From Acidimicrobiia bacterium (lineage in GTDB: Bacteria > Actinomycetota > Acidimicrobiia > Acidimicrobiales > CATQHL01): a stretch of 33,673 nt of DNA. How positions within the stretch are numbered: the stretch's first letter is position 1; each line of letters starts with the position of its first letter. Of this stretch, positions 1-8,697 are shown piece by piece. The notes under the pieces were generated by a model. That model saw nothing but the letters and a program-made list of their open reading frames with translations. It was not told the origin of the DNA and made no database searches. The stretch spans positions 3,710 to 37,382 of the forward strand of contig JAGWAL010000006.1 of assembly GCA_021296415.1 (NCBI GenBank), in the 5' to 3' direction. The position numbers and the translations under genes were made by a program.

Positions 1-115
1 TGAGCGTCCCCCAACTCGGCGCCGGCTGGTCGGGTTCGTCGATCAGCGCCGGCCGGTCGGGATAGACGTGCGCCGCCCGGTCGATGAAGTCCCCCACGGT
101 CAGCGGTACTTTCAT
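1..115 (-). CDS. Acyl-CoA synthetase (AMP-binding), N-terminal fragment
   Basis: This is the first 38 codons of a gene that leaves the window at its left edge. The start is ATG at 115-113, preceded by a purine-rich GGGAGGG ribosome site. The peptide begins MKVPLTVGDFIDRAAHVYPD and continues with a DEPDQPAPSWGTL-like stretch. This matches the usual N terminus of fatty-acyl-CoA synthetases of the ANL superfamily, which activate a carboxylic acid with ATP and transfer it to coenzyme A. The AMP-binding motifs lie outside the window, so the substrate cannot be judged. The gene is divergent from the dehydrogenase at 358. A TAGATT hexamer about 45 nt upstream on the minus strand could be its -10 box. 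The family call rests only on the N-terminal pattern. Confidence 0.7.
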   Translation of the reverse strand, partial: MKVPLTVGDFIDRAAHVYPDRPALIDEPDQPAPSWGTL

Positions 116-357
116 GCGCCCTCCCGCTCGCCCGAGTCGTGACTGGTCGTGCAATCTAGCCTTGGCGCTCGGCGGCCTCGGCACCGGCGCGAGACTGCTG
201 AGCCGAGCCGTTCGGCTGCCGACTTGAACTGGACGTGCCTGGATTCCGGCCTTCGCCGGAATGACCAGCGGCGCGACCGGATTGACGGCGAAGCGGGATC
301 GGCATGACGGGCATGGAGCCGGGACATCCACAGGAAGACACGATCGAGGGAGCGACG
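116..357. other. Divergent intergenic region
   Basis: No convincing gene lies here; the open frames crossing it are compositionally biased shadows. It should hold the promoters for the two divergent genes. It also contains a palindromic dispersed repeat at 240-265, listed separately. Confidence 0.6.
240..265 (+). repeat. Dispersed palindromic repeat, copy 1
   Basis: The core is a perfect hairpin with 8-bp arms, ATTCCGGC at 243-250 and GCCGGAAT at 255-262, closed by a CTTC loop. A second copy lies at 33533-33557 in the opposite orientation and matches 23 of 25 positions. Both copies are intergenic. This looks like a REP-type short palindromic repeat, of a kind known between genes in many bacteria. 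Confidence 0.7.
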
Positions 358-1258
358 ATGAGGAGCCAACCGCTGGTGGCCGTGGAACCGGATTGCTGGC
401 GACGGGCCTCGCTTGCGGTGGCCGTCACCGCCGCCGGCGAGCGAGGCCGAAGGTCTCATCTGGGCGGACCCGCAGAACCCTCACCTGCTGGGGCCGGTGC
501 TCGACGCGGCGCCGCAGCTGCACTGGATCCAGCTGCCCTACGCCGGCATCGAGCCCTACCTGCAGTTCCTGGACGGCGAGCGTCTCTGGACGTGCGGCAA
601 GGGCGTGTACGCCGAGCCGGTGGCCGAGATGGCCCTGAGCATGCTGCTCGCCGGCATGCGCAGCCTCACCAGCTACATCGGTGCCCGCAGCTGGCTGGGC
701 CCCGAGGGCCGCAACCTGCGCGGCGCCAACGTGGCGATCCTCGGCGGCGGGGGCATCACCAGCGAGCTGCTGAAGCTGCTGGAACCGTTCGACTGCGACA
801 CCACGGTGCTGCGCCGCCACCCGGCTCCGATGCAAGGCGCAAGCGTCGTGGGCATCGCGGGGCTGACCGGGGCGCTCGCGGCTGCCGACGCCGTCGTCGT
901 GGCGCTGGCGCTGACTCCCGAGACGAGAGGGATCATCGACGCCGCGGCGCTGGACGTGATGACCGAACACTGCTGGCTCGTCAACGTGGCGCGCGGCGAG
1001 CACATCGTCACCGACGACCTCGTCGCCGCGCTCCGCTCGGGCGGCATCGCCGGCGCGGGGCTGGACGTCACCGACCCGGAGCCGCTACCGGACGGCCACG
1101 CCCTCTGGGATCTCCCCAACTGCATCATCACGCCCCACGTGGGCAACACCCCGGAGATGGGGCTGGAGCTGCTGGATCGCCGCGTCACGGAGAACGTGCG
1201 GCGCTACGGGGCGGGCGAGCCGCTCCTGGGGCCGGTGGACGTGGCGCTGGGCTACTGA
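358..1258 (+). CDS. D-isomer-specific 2-hydroxyacid dehydrogenase, apparent frameshift near residue 28
   Basis: An NAD(P)-dependent 2-hydroxyacid dehydrogenase of the D-isomer family. The main frame (413-1258) shows the nucleotide-binding loop ILGGGGIT, the substrate arginine in VNVARGEH, the acid in TDPEPLPDG and the catalytic histidine in ITPHVGNT. Its only available start is TTG 413, which gives an odd proline-rich N terminus and drops the first beta strand. A better start, ATG 358 with a GAGGGAG ribosome site, reads MRSQPLVAVEPDCW in another frame and looks like the missing strand. The two frames meet at a duplicated CGAG at 438-445. Removing one copy joins them into a single 298-residue frame. 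The family is near certain. Whether the gene is broken, uses TTG 413, or reflects an assembly error is open. Confidence 0.82.
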
Positions 1259-1276
1259 CCGCTGCGGCCGGCGCGC

Positions 1277-2626
1277 TTAGGGCTCCGAGGGGATCCGCAC
1301 CTCCACCACCCGGCTGGCGCCGCCGTCGTGGCGGATCACCCGTAACGCCCGTCCCCCGACGGCGTGCCGGTTGGGGCCGAACGTCGCCGAGTCCATCCAC
1401 AGGTCCACGTCGTCGAACCGCTCGATGTCGGCCGCCAGGACGATCGGGTCGAGGCTCCCCGTGCGTTGCGCGGCCCGGATGAAGATCCACAGCGCCTCCG
1501 CGCCGGTCACCGCCCACCCCACGCGGTCGTCCACGGTCGCCTCGATCTCCCCGCGCTCCACCCGGTCCTGATCATCGCCGGCGGGCTCGCGGCGGAGATC
1601 GCCGGTGATGATGGAGGCGAAGTAGGCGTTCACCTGATTGCTCGGATCGTCGCCGTACGTGGACGCCTCGCTTATCACCACCAGAGGTTCGTGCCCGGGG
1701 ATTTCATAGCGCAGCGCCGCACCGTCCAGAGCCGCCGAGGCCAGCACCGGCGTCGTGACGCCCGCCGTTCGCAGGAGCCCGAAGAACGCCGCGCCGCTGC
1801 CCCCGACGGCGGCGCAGATGACCGCCATCGGGAAGTTGGCGATCGGTGACAGAGCAAGGGCGGTGGCGTCCTCCCCGACGACCGGCTGCGCGGCGATCCA
1901 ACGACGGTCGAACGAGAACGAGTAGGCGACCGCTCCCCCCAGCTCGCCGAACCGGCTGCCGAAGGCGTCGCACTGGCGCGTGGCCTCGTCGTTGTCGGAC
2001 TCGACGAGAGTCGCCACCGAGCGGAACCCGGCCTCGGCGGCGTGCTCGGCCATGGCCCGCCCGTAGGCCGCGGCGGACGTTCCCGCGCTGAAGGTCAGGG
2101 GCCGGACCGGCTGGGGCAATGGCCCGCACGGGATGATCACGAGCACGCCGGCGCGCCCTGCCTCCTCGAGTATCGGCCGGTTGAAGAACGGGTCGCACGT
2201 GGCGAAGATCACCGGGACATCCCGATCGACGAGCCGGAGCGCCGCCTGGTACGCCGTGTTGAGCTCCGATCGGGTGTCCTCGTAGATGATCTCCAGAGGT
2301 CTCCCCCGCAGCCCCCCGGAGGCGTTCACCTGGCGCACGGCGTACTGCAGGGCGTCCAGGACGGGCCCGTCGCGGGGCGCCAAGCGGCCTGTGGTGGCCA
2401 TCGCCACGCCGATGCGCACAGGCTCGGGACCGGCGAGCCCCGCGGGCGGGGGGGTCGAGGCGCCGGCCGGCGGCGCAACTGGTGCGACCGCGGTGCTCTC
2501 CCGCACAGGCGCGAACCCGGGCGAGGTTCCGTCGGTGGGCTCGGACTCCGACGGGTCGCCGGCGCAGGCGGCGGCCACCAGGACCGTCGCCGTCAGAATT
2601 GCCGCGACCCCGCAGCGGCTGCGCAC
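1277..2626 (-). CDS. ABC-type branched-chain amino acid substrate-binding lipoprotein (LivK-like)
   Basis: A 449-residue periplasmic-binding-protein type 1 (Peripla_BP_6/LivK family) receptor. It begins with a lipoprotein signal peptide: basic start, hydrophobic stretch and lipobox VAAAC, with the acylated Cys near residue 21. A low-complexity Pro/Ser/Thr linker follows to about residue 65, then the binding fold (PVRIGVAMATTGRLA, later VIFATCDPFFN). The family captures small ligands, often branched-chain amino acids or amides, for an ABC importer or for sensing. No permease or ATPase gene is nearby, so it may be an orphan receptor. The start is GTG 2626. It lacks a Shine-Dalgarno sequence but has TAACCT seven bases upstream, suggesting leaderless transcription. 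The gene is convergent with the dehydrogenase gene, 18 bp apart. Confidence 0.88.
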   Translation of the reverse strand: MRSRCGVAAILTATVLVAAACAGDPSESEPTDGTSPGFAPVRESTAVAPVAPPAGASTPPPAGLAGPEPVRIGVAMATTGRLAPRDGPVLDALQYAVRQVNASGGLRGRPLEIIYEDTRSELNTAYQAALRLVDRDVPVIFATCDPFFNRPILEEAGRAGVLVIIPCGPLPQPVRPLTFSAGTSAAAYGRAMAEHAAEAGFRSVATLVESDNDEATRQCDAFGSRFGELGGAVAYSFSFDRRWIAAQPVVGEDATALALSPIANFPMAVICAAVGGSGAAFFGLLRTAGVTTPVLASAALDGAALRYEIPGHEPLVVISEASTYGDDPSNQVNAYFASIITGDLRREPAGDDQDRVERGEIEATVDDRVGWAVTGAEALWIFIRAAQRTGSLDPIVLAADIERFDDVDLWMDSATFGPNRHAVGGRALRVIRHDGGASRVVEVRIPSEP

Positions 2627-2633
2627 GGAACGC

Positions 2634-2639
2634 AGGTTA
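2634..2639 (-). promoter_or_regulatory. Candidate leaderless -10 box for the substrate-binding protein gene
   Basis: On the minus strand, TAACCT (TANNNT) lies 7 nt before the GTG start at 2626, and no Shine-Dalgarno sequence lies between. Transcription would begin at or next to the start codon. Confidence 0.5.
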
Positions 2640-2710
2640 CGTCGGCGGGATTGTTCCGGGCGGCTCAGCGGCCGGTGTCGCTCCGATGCCGGACCCGCCG
2701 GGGGCCTCGA

Positions 2711-3715
2711 TCAGCTCGCCACCAGGGCGCGCAGCGACTGCCGCAGCGATCCTGCGGTTGCGATGACGGCCGACGGCTCGTAGCCGCAGTGCGCCATGCA
2801 GCTGGCGCAGCGCTCGTCGCGCCCGCGCCCGTACTGATCCCAGTCGGTCGTCTCGATGAGTTCCCGGTAGGTCTCGGTGTAACCGTCGGCCATGAGGTAG
2901 CAGGGTCGCTGCCAGCCGAACACGGAGTAGCTGGGGATTCCCCATGGGGTGCACTGGAAGTCGGCCTTGCCCTCCAGGAAGTCCAAGAAGAGCGGCGAGT
3001 GGTTGAGGCGCCAGCGCTTGCGCCGCCCGTCGGCGAAGCTCTCGCGGAAGAGTTCCCGGGTTTGCTCGACCTGCAGGAAGTGCTCCTGGTCGGGAGCCTT
3101 CTCGTAGGCGTATCCGGGAGAGACCATGACCGAGTCGACTTCCAGGTCGTCGTTCAGGAAGTCCAGCACGCCCCGCACCGACTCGGGCGTGTCGGTGTTG
3201 AAGAAGGTGCTGTTGGTCGTGACCCGGAATCCCCGCGCCTTGGCCTCCCTGATCGCCTCGACGACCTCGTCGAAGACACCCTGGCGGGCCACGGCGATGT
3301 CGTGGCGCTCGCGCAGACCGTCCACGTGCACCGCCCAGGAGAAGTACGGCGAGGGCTTGAACCGGTCCATCTTCCGCCGCAGGAGCACGCCGTTGGTGCA
3401 GAGGTAGACGAAGCGCTTGCGCTCCAGCAACGCCTCGACGATCTCGGCGATCTGCGGATGCAGCAGGGGTTCGCCGCCGGCGATGGACACCATCGGCGCG
3501 CCGCACTCCTCCATGGCCGACACGCAGTCCTCGACGCTGAGGCGCTTGCGGAGAATCTCGGTGGGGTGCTGGATCTTGCCGCATCCCGGGCATTCCAGGT
3601 TGCAGGCGAACAGCGGCTCCATCTCCACGATGATCGGGTACTTGGAGCGCCGACGGACCTTGTTGTTGAACATGTAGAGGCCCACTCGCGCGGCCTGTCG
3701 AAGCGGGATGCCCAT
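2711..3715 (-). CDS. hpnH: Adenosylhopane synthase HpnH (radical SAM)
   Basis: A 334-residue radical SAM enzyme. The HpnH family adds a 5'-deoxyadenosyl group from S-adenosylmethionine to diploptene, forming adenosylhopane, the first step to C35 hopanoids. The cluster motif CNLECPGC places the iron-sulfur ligands at Cys38, Cys42 and Cys45, followed by SIAGGEPLLHP and the LCTNG strand. A C-terminal cysteine set (CASCMAHCGYEPS) is also typical of HpnH. The start ATG 3715 is chosen because GGAGGT lies 9 nt upstream and the protein begins MGIPLRQAARVGLYM, as homologues do. Its start overlaps the hpnG stop by one base (TGATG), so the two are translationally coupled. It is the last gene of the hopanoid operon. 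Confidence 0.95.
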   Translation of the reverse strand: MGIPLRQAARVGLYMFNNKVRRRSKYPIIVEMEPLFACNLECPGCGKIQHPTEILRKRLSVEDCVSAMEECGAPMVSIAGGEPLLHPQIAEIVEALLERKRFVYLCTNGVLLRRKMDRFKPSPYFSWAVHVDGLRERHDIAVARQGVFDEVVEAIREAKARGFRVTTNSTFFNTDTPESVRGVLDFLNDDLEVDSVMVSPGYAYEKAPDQEHFLQVEQTRELFRESFADGRRKRWRLNHSPLFLDFLEGKADFQCTPWGIPSYSVFGWQRPCYLMADGYTETYRELIETTDWDQYGRGRDERCASCMAHCGYEPSAVIATAGSLRQSLRALVAS

Positions 3716-4322
3716 CAGCGAGTACCTCCAGGGGCTGCTCGTTCCAGCCCTCGATGACTGTCCTGCCCGGGGAGTGCCTCCCGGGCGTCCAACGTTGCGG
3801 CGATGCGGGACAGCACCGCCAGGGCGCGGCGCGCCCGCCACGGTAGCGAAAACGACACCAGCTCCGCGGCCGGCGTGTCGCAAACGACCCTGACCACGGC
3901 CAACGGTGCCGGATCGGCCGCCAGCAGCCACCACGACTCCATGTCGACGGCCAGGGTTCCGTCGGCGGCGAGACGGCTGCGCCGCGCCCCGCGCACCGGC
4001 CGGGACACCGACCGGACCGGGCCGCGCACCGCGGCGATGCCCGCCTCGCGGAGCCCGACCCTGATGCGCTCGGATTCCGCACCCCAGGTGGACCGATCGG
4101 GACCGGGACCGCGCACGGTGTCAGCCACGATCACCTCACCCGGTTCCAGGGAATCGCTGACCGATCCGGCCAGTCCCAGCACGATCGCGCCGGGCCGGTC
4201 CGCCATGCGAACGACGCGGCGCGGCGCGGCCCCATGCCGGTGCGCGCGACGCCGGCGCTCGAGGCCCCCCGGCGCGCCGCCGCCGCTTCGAGGCGCAAGG
4301 GGCACCAGATCTCGAGGCTCAC
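3715..4322 (-). pseudogene. hpnG: hpnG, hopanoid-associated phosphorylase, frameshifted
   Basis: A nucleoside-phosphorylase-fold protein. HpnG releases adenine from adenosylhopane, leading to ribosylhopane. The frame opens at GTG 4322, overlapping the cyclase stop as GTGA, and reads SLEIWCPLRLEAAAARRG then VARTGMGPRRAA, a normal HpnG N terminus. The rest (MADRPGAIVLGLAGS, DSLEPGEVIVADTV, then AVDMESWW and VVCDTPAAEL) is in another frame ending at 3715. The span of 608 nt is not a multiple of three. The switch falls on three tandem GCGGC units at 4216-4230 (plus strand). Deleting one unit leaves 603 nt and a continuous frame. An internal ATG at 4206 could give only a 163-residue protein lacking the phosphate-loop region. 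It may be a real mutation, a slippage-prone site or a sequencing error; the operon is otherwise intact. Confidence 0.82.
4216..4230. repeat. (GCGGC)x3 tandem repeat at the hpnG frameshift
   Basis: Three perfect 5-bp units on the plus strand lie exactly where the coding frame of hpnG changes. Five is not divisible by three, so gaining or losing a unit switches the frame. Loss of one unit restores a continuous hpnG. Confidence 0.7.
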
Positions 4323-6280
4323 TGCGACGGCCCCTCGCCCCCGGTGGCGCGCCGGTACCGTCCCAGGGCCATGGTCGGGAAGATCTGCCGGTAGAGGTGG
4401 TAGTTGATGTAGAAGTAGCCCTGGAAGCCGGTGCCGGTGTACTGCGGTTCGTCCCAGGTGCCGTCGGGCCGGCACGTGCTGGCCAGCCACTCCACGCCGC
4501 GGCGGGTGGGTTCGCCGTACTCGTCGGCCGCCAGGAGCGCAAGCAGGGCCCATGCGGTCTGTGATGCGGTGGGATCGCCGCGGCCCCGCCAGCTGTCGGA
4601 GTCGTACGAGCGCAGGTCCTCACCCCAGCCACCCTCGGGGCCCTGCGTGGCGTGCAGCCAGCGGACCGCCCGGCGGATGCGACGATCGCTGGGCGGGACG
4701 CCCGCGGCGCGCAGCGCCGGCAGCACGGCACCGAGCCCGTAGAGGTGGTTGACGCCCCAGCGCCCGAACCACGAGCCGTCGGCCTCCTGGTTGACCCACA
4801 TCCAGTCCACGGCACGCCGCAGGCGCCGGGCATCCACCGGGATGTCGGTGTGGGCGCGGACCCAGCACAGCATCTCCACCACGTGGGCGGTGACGTCGGC
4901 ACTCGGGGGATCGATGACCTCGCCGAAATCGCAGAAGGGCAACTGCTCGCACAACCGCCGGACGTTGTCGGCGTCGAACGCCGCGTAGCCGCCGTCGCTG
5001 CTCTGCATGCCTTCGGCCCAGGCGACGGCCCGGGCAATCGCCGCGGTGGCGCGCTCGGGGTCCGACGCCTCCGCCTGTCCCAGCGCCAGCACCACCTCGG
5101 CGGTGTCGTCGAGGTCGGGATAGTTGTCGTTGTGGAACTCGAAGGCCCAGCCTCCGGGGGCGAGTTCGGGACGGCGGGCCGCCCAGTCGCCGCGCACCCG
5201 CACCTCCTCGTCCAGCAGCCAGTCCGCCGCGGCAACCATCGCCGGGTGATCGCGGCGCAGCCCGGCGTCGCCGAGCGCCACAACCGCCAGAGCCGTGTCC
5301 CACACCGGCGACTGGCAGCACTCCATCCAGCGCATGTCCCCGTCGCGAACCTCGAACGTGTCGAAGCACGCCAGGGCCCGGGCCAGGACGGGGTGATCCA
5401 GCGAGTAGCCGCGCAGGTGCAGGGCGATGATCGAGTACACCCAGGGCGGCTGGATGCCCCCCCAGCAGCCGTCGGACTCCTGGCGGCGGATGATCCACTG
5501 CTCGGCGAGCTTCATGGACATCTCCCGGAGCCGCCACATGGGCCGGCGGTAGTACTTGTGCAGCAGCTTGTCGAAGCGCTGGAAGCAGCCTGCGGAGGTG
5601 TTGATCGACCGGCGGCGGCGCTCGGGCGGCACCTCCCCGGTGCGCAGCTCGTCCAGCGAGATGCCGAGGTCGACGCTGGGCCGGTAGGTGCTGACGATCG
5701 TGAGCGGCACGATCGTCTGGCGGGCCCAGCAACCGAAGTCGTAGATGTTCAGCGGCACCCAGCGCGGCAGCAGGATCAGCTCGGGGGGAATGGCGGGCAG
5801 GTCCTCCCACGCCCACAGGCCGAACAGGGCCAGCCACAGCCGGGTGAACACGCGCGAGCACTCCAGGCCGCCGAGGTCGCGGACGAACTCCGCGGCCAAG
5901 CGCATGTGCTCGGCATCGGGACTGTCACCGGCGAGGCGCAGCGCCGTGTAGGCCTCCACCGCCAGCGACAAATCGGAGGGTCCTCCGTAGTGCGACGACC
6001 AGCCGCCGTCGGCACACTGCTTCGACCGGATCCAGTTCGCCGTGAGCGTCAGAGTCTCATCGTCCAGGATGCCCAGGAAGGCGCGCAGCAGCAGGTCTTC
6101 GGCCTCGATGGCCACGTTGGTCTCCAGGTCGCCCCTCCACCAGCCGGCCTCGTCCTGCATGCGCAGCAGCGCATCGGTCGACCTGCGCAAGGTGTCGGCG
6201 GTCGCCTGTTGGAGCTCGCCGTCAGCCGCCCCCGATGAGCCCCAGGGCAGCGCCGGCAGCGAACGTTTTGCCATGGTCAT
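4319..6280 (-). CDS. shc: Squalene-hopene cyclase
   Basis: A 653-residue class II triterpene cyclase (hpnF/hopE) that folds squalene into hopene and hopanol at the membrane. The protonating motif DLDD occupies residues 389-392 in the context NYPDLDDTAEVV. Several QW-type repeats are visible (DGGWSSHYGG, DGSWFGRWG, EGGWGEDL, DGTWDEPQ), and the C terminus has GYFYINYHLYRQIFPTMALGRY. The length is normal. The start ATG 6280 has GGGAGG seven bases upstream and follows the prenyl synthase stop by 15 nt. The stop overlaps the hpnG GTG by 4 nt. No domain is missing, so it should be active. Confidence 0.97.
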   Translation of the reverse strand: MTMAKRSLPALPWGSSGAADGELQQATADTLRRSTDALLRMQDEAGWWRGDLETNVAIEAEDLLLRAFLGILDDETLTLTANWIRSKQCADGGWSSHYGGPSDLSLAVEAYTALRLAGDSPDAEHMRLAAEFVRDLGGLECSRVFTRLWLALFGLWAWEDLPAIPPELILLPRWVPLNIYDFGCWARQTIVPLTIVSTYRPSVDLGISLDELRTGEVPPERRRRSINTSAGCFQRFDKLLHKYYRRPMWRLREMSMKLAEQWIIRRQESDGCWGGIQPPWVYSIIALHLRGYSLDHPVLARALACFDTFEVRDGDMRWMECCQSPVWDTALAVVALGDAGLRRDHPAMVAAADWLLDEEVRVRGDWAARRPELAPGGWAFEFHNDNYPDLDDTAEVVLALGQAEASDPERATAAIARAVAWAEGMQSSDGGYAAFDADNVRRLCEQLPFCDFGEVIDPPSADVTAHVVEMLCWVRAHTDIPVDARRLRRAVDWMWVNQEADGSWFGRWGVNHLYGLGAVLPALRAAGVPPSDRRIRRAVRWLHATQGPEGGWGEDLRSYDSDSWRGRGDPTASQTAWALLALLAADEYGEPTRRGVEWLASTCRPDGTWDEPQYTGTGFQGYFYINYHLYRQIFPTMALGRYRRATGGEGPSQ

Positions 6281-6295
6281 ACTTCAACCTCCCGT

Positions 6296-7312
6296 TCAGA
6301 AGTCCCGATCGACGATGAAGTCCGCCAACTCCAGCAGTTCGGCCGCCGCAGCCGGGTCGATCTCCACTGCATCCAGTGCCTCCGCCGCACGATCCATGCA
6401 CTCCCGCGCCGCTGCGGCGGTGACGGCACGACCGCCCACCTCCTCGACGAGCACCGCGGCCCGGGCGATGTCGGCCTCCTCCAGGTGGTCCCGCCTGTAG
6501 AGGTCGGCCAGTTCTGCGGCGGCGGCGCTGTTCGAACTCAGGGCGACCGTGACGGGGAGGGAGCGCTTGCGCTCGCGCAGGTCGTTGCCGGCGGGTTTGC
6601 CCGTGACGGCGGGCTCGCCCCAGATGCCCAGCAGATCGTCGACGGCCTGGAACCCCCGGCCCAACTCGTCGCCGAACCGGCGCAGTCCGGCGACGGTCTG
6701 CGCCGGCGCCCCCGCAAGGATCGCCCCGACCGCGCTGGCGTGGGCGAGCAGCGCGCCCGTCTTCAGCGAGATCATGTCCCAGCAGTCGGCCACCGAGACG
6801 TTGTCGCGGCCGTCGAGCGACATGTCCAGCGACTGTCCGGCGATCATGGCGGCCGTCGCCCGGGCGAGGTCGGCGGCAGCGGCGGCTCGGGGCGGCGTCG
6901 CACCGTCCAGCAGAGCCTCGAACGCCAACGCCATGACGGCGTCGCCGACGATGATGGCATGGTCGGTGCCGTAGACCTTCCAGACGGTGGGCCGGTGACG
7001 GCGCTCGGCGTCATCGTCGACGATGTCGTCGTGGATGAGCGAGTAGTTGTGGATCAGTTCGACCGCCACCCCGCCCGGGATGGCCACCTCGGATGCCGCG
7101 CCGACCGCCTCGGCGGACAGCACCGCAAGGGTGGACCGCACCCCCTTGCCACCGCCGGAGTTGCCGAGTGCGACGCCCTGGGCGTCGGTCCAGCCGAAGT
7201 GGTAGCGGACCGGGACGGCGAGTTCGGTCGCCAGGCGGTCGACCGCAACCACGAGCGCGGGCTGCACGAGTTCGCCGGCCCGCCGGAGCACCGCAGGTGC
7301 GGACCGCTTCAT
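6296..7312 (-). CDS. Polyprenyl (farnesyl/geranylgeranyl-type) diphosphate synthase
   Basis: A 338-residue all-helical isoprenyl diphosphate synthase, the HopD/IspA-like member of actinobacterial hopanoid clusters. It should condense isopentenyl diphosphate with allylic diphosphates to supply farnesyl diphosphate for squalene. The first aspartate-rich motif is DDIVDD at residues 95-100. The second is DDLLG at 225-229 (then IWGEP), so the third Asp of a classical DDxxD is replaced by Gly, as I recall for other actinobacterial members. The KxxxDLRERKRSLPV-type region follows. The start ATG 7312 overlaps the hpnE stop as ATGA. Product chain length cannot be read from sequence. The farnesyl role is inferred from the neighbours. 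Confidence 0.92.
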   Translation of the reverse strand: MKRSAPAVLRRAGELVQPALVVAVDRLATELAVPVRYHFGWTDAQGVALGNSGGGKGVRSTLAVLSAEAVGAASEVAIPGGVAVELIHNYSLIHDDIVDDDAERRHRPTVWKVYGTDHAIIVGDAVMALAFEALLDGATPPRAAAAADLARATAAMIAGQSLDMSLDGRDNVSVADCWDMISLKTGALLAHASAVGAILAGAPAQTVAGLRRFGDELGRGFQAVDDLLGIWGEPAVTGKPAGNDLRERKRSLPVTVALSSNSAAAAELADLYRRDHLEEADIARAAVLVEEVGGRAVTAAAARECMDRAAEALDAVEIDPAAAAELLELADFIVDRDF

Positions 7313-8697
7313 GCCGCCACCGCCGGCGCGTCGGGAAGGTCGGCGCGCGGCTCGGACGGCCGCGCCGCGGCCGCGAACCCGGTCGCCAGCCGTGCCGCCT
7401 CGACCCCGCTGCGCACGGCGCCCTCCATCGTGGCCGGCCAGCCCGTGTCGCACCAGGCGCCGGCCAGGAAGACGCCCGCCAGCGCGGTGCGGGCGCCGGG
7501 GCGCAGCTCGTGGGTGCCCGGTGCCCCGAAGAAGGTTGCGGCGCGCTCACGCGTGACGATCGAGTCGGTGACGCGGGCACCGCCGGCGGCAGGCAGCAAG
7601 CGGGCCATCTCGGCCTCGAAGTGCCGCACCAGATCGGGCGAGCGGCGCCCGATGTACGACCGCGCCGCCGACAGGGAGACGGTCAGGCACTGCCGCCCGT
7701 CGTCGAGTCCGGACGCCTCGGTGTGGTCGAAGACGAACTCCACGTCGCTGCCCACGCCTGCGGCCATCGGCAGCTCCATCACGGGGCGGTCGTAGACAAG
7801 ATGCACGTTCACGATCGGCGAGACGCCGAGCTCCTCGAGTCGCTCCTGGCTCGCCACGGCGCCCGCCGGCAACAGCGGGCCGGCGGCAGCGTGGGGCACC
7901 GCCACGACGACGGCGTCGGCCTCGATCGGCCGGCCGTCGGTCTCCACGACGGGTCGCCCGTCCGGGCCGGGGCGCACGCCCCGCACCGCAGCGCCCGTCG
8001 TGACATCGGCTCCGGCCGCCTCCAGCGTCCGCCTCGCCGCGTCGCCGTGCAGCACCGACAGCGGCACCTTCGCCCAGCCGATGTCACCGGCGTCGGCACG
8101 GCTCAGCAGCCCGGTCCGGAACACCATGGCGGCGAGCTTGAGGGACGCCTCGGCCGCCGGAACGTTGACCGTCGGCAGCACGATGAGATTCCACAGCGCC
8201 TCGACGGTGGCGGTGTCGGTGCCCCGGGCCGCCAGCCAGTCACCGAACGTCATGCAGTCCAGGGCGGGATCCTCGGGGTCCAGGCGGCGCAGCGCCATGG
8301 CGGTGCGGACGACCCGCAGCCGGCGGCGGCGCCCCAGGTGCGGGTAGGTCAGCAGCGACGCCAGGAGGTGCAGCGGTGCGGGGCCCGCGGTGCGGCGGAT
8401 GGCGCCGATCGGGCCGCCCGGACGCAGCACCGGGACCTCCAGCCGGCTCTGCAGGCGCACCTTGTCCGCCGACCCGATCCGCTCCAGGAACCGCCGGTAG
8501 GCGTCGCAGCAGCGCATGAACACGTGCTGGCCGTTGTCGAAGGAGATGCCGCGGTGCTCGAACGACCAGGTCGCACCGCCCAGGCGAGGGCGCCGCTCCA
8601 GCAGCGTCACGGCGGCGCCCCGGTCGGCGGCCTCGACGCCCGCCGCCAGGCCGGCAAGGCCGCCGCCGACCACCACGACCCGCTGCCGATCGTTCAT
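7309..8697 (-). CDS. hpnE: Hydroxysqualene dehydroxylase HpnE (FAD-dependent)
   Basis: A 462-residue flavoprotein of the amine oxidase/phytoene desaturase superfamily. HpnE reduces hydroxysqualene to squalene, the last step of the HpnC-HpnD-HpnE route. The FAD Rossmann motif VVVVGGGLAGLAAG is at residues 7-20, followed by ERRPRLGGATWSF. The second flavin segment near the C terminus reads LAGVFLAGAWCDTGWPATMEGAVRSG, split here only by the usual wrapping of the fold. The ATG 8697 start overlaps the hpnD stop as ATGA. Length and context fit the hopanoid desaturase-like family rather than carotenoid desaturases; no carotenoid gene is nearby. Confidence 0.94.
   Translation of the reverse strand: MNDRQRVVVVGGGLAGLAAGVEAADRGAAVTLLERRPRLGGATWSFEHRGISFDNGQHVFMRCCDAYRRFLERIGSADKVRLQSRLEVPVLRPGGPIGAIRRTAGPAPLHLLASLLTYPHLGRRRRLRVVRTAMALRRLDPEDPALDCMTFGDWLAARGTDTATVEALWNLIVLPTVNVPAAEASLKLAAMVFRTGLLSRADAGDIGWAKVPLSVLHGDAARRTLEAAGADVTTGAAVRGVRPGPDGRPVVETDGRPIEADAVVVAVPHAAAGPLLPAGAVASQERLEELGVSPIVNVHLVYDRPVMELPMAAGVGSDVEFVFDHTEASGLDDGRQCLTVSLSAARSYIGRRSPDLVRHFEAEMARLLPAAGGARVTDSIVTRERAATFFGAPGTHELRPGARTALAGVFLAGAWCDTGWPATMEGAVRSGVEAARLATGFAAAARPSEPRADLPDAPAVAA

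Noticed and set aside
2042-3757. A 571-codon open frame on the plus strand
   Set aside because: It runs antisense through the substrate-binding protein gene and hpnH, both of which have clear family motifs. It is a high-GC shadow.
4652-6238. A 528-codon plus-strand open frame
   Set aside because: It is antisense to the squalene-hopene cyclase and shows no motif of its own.
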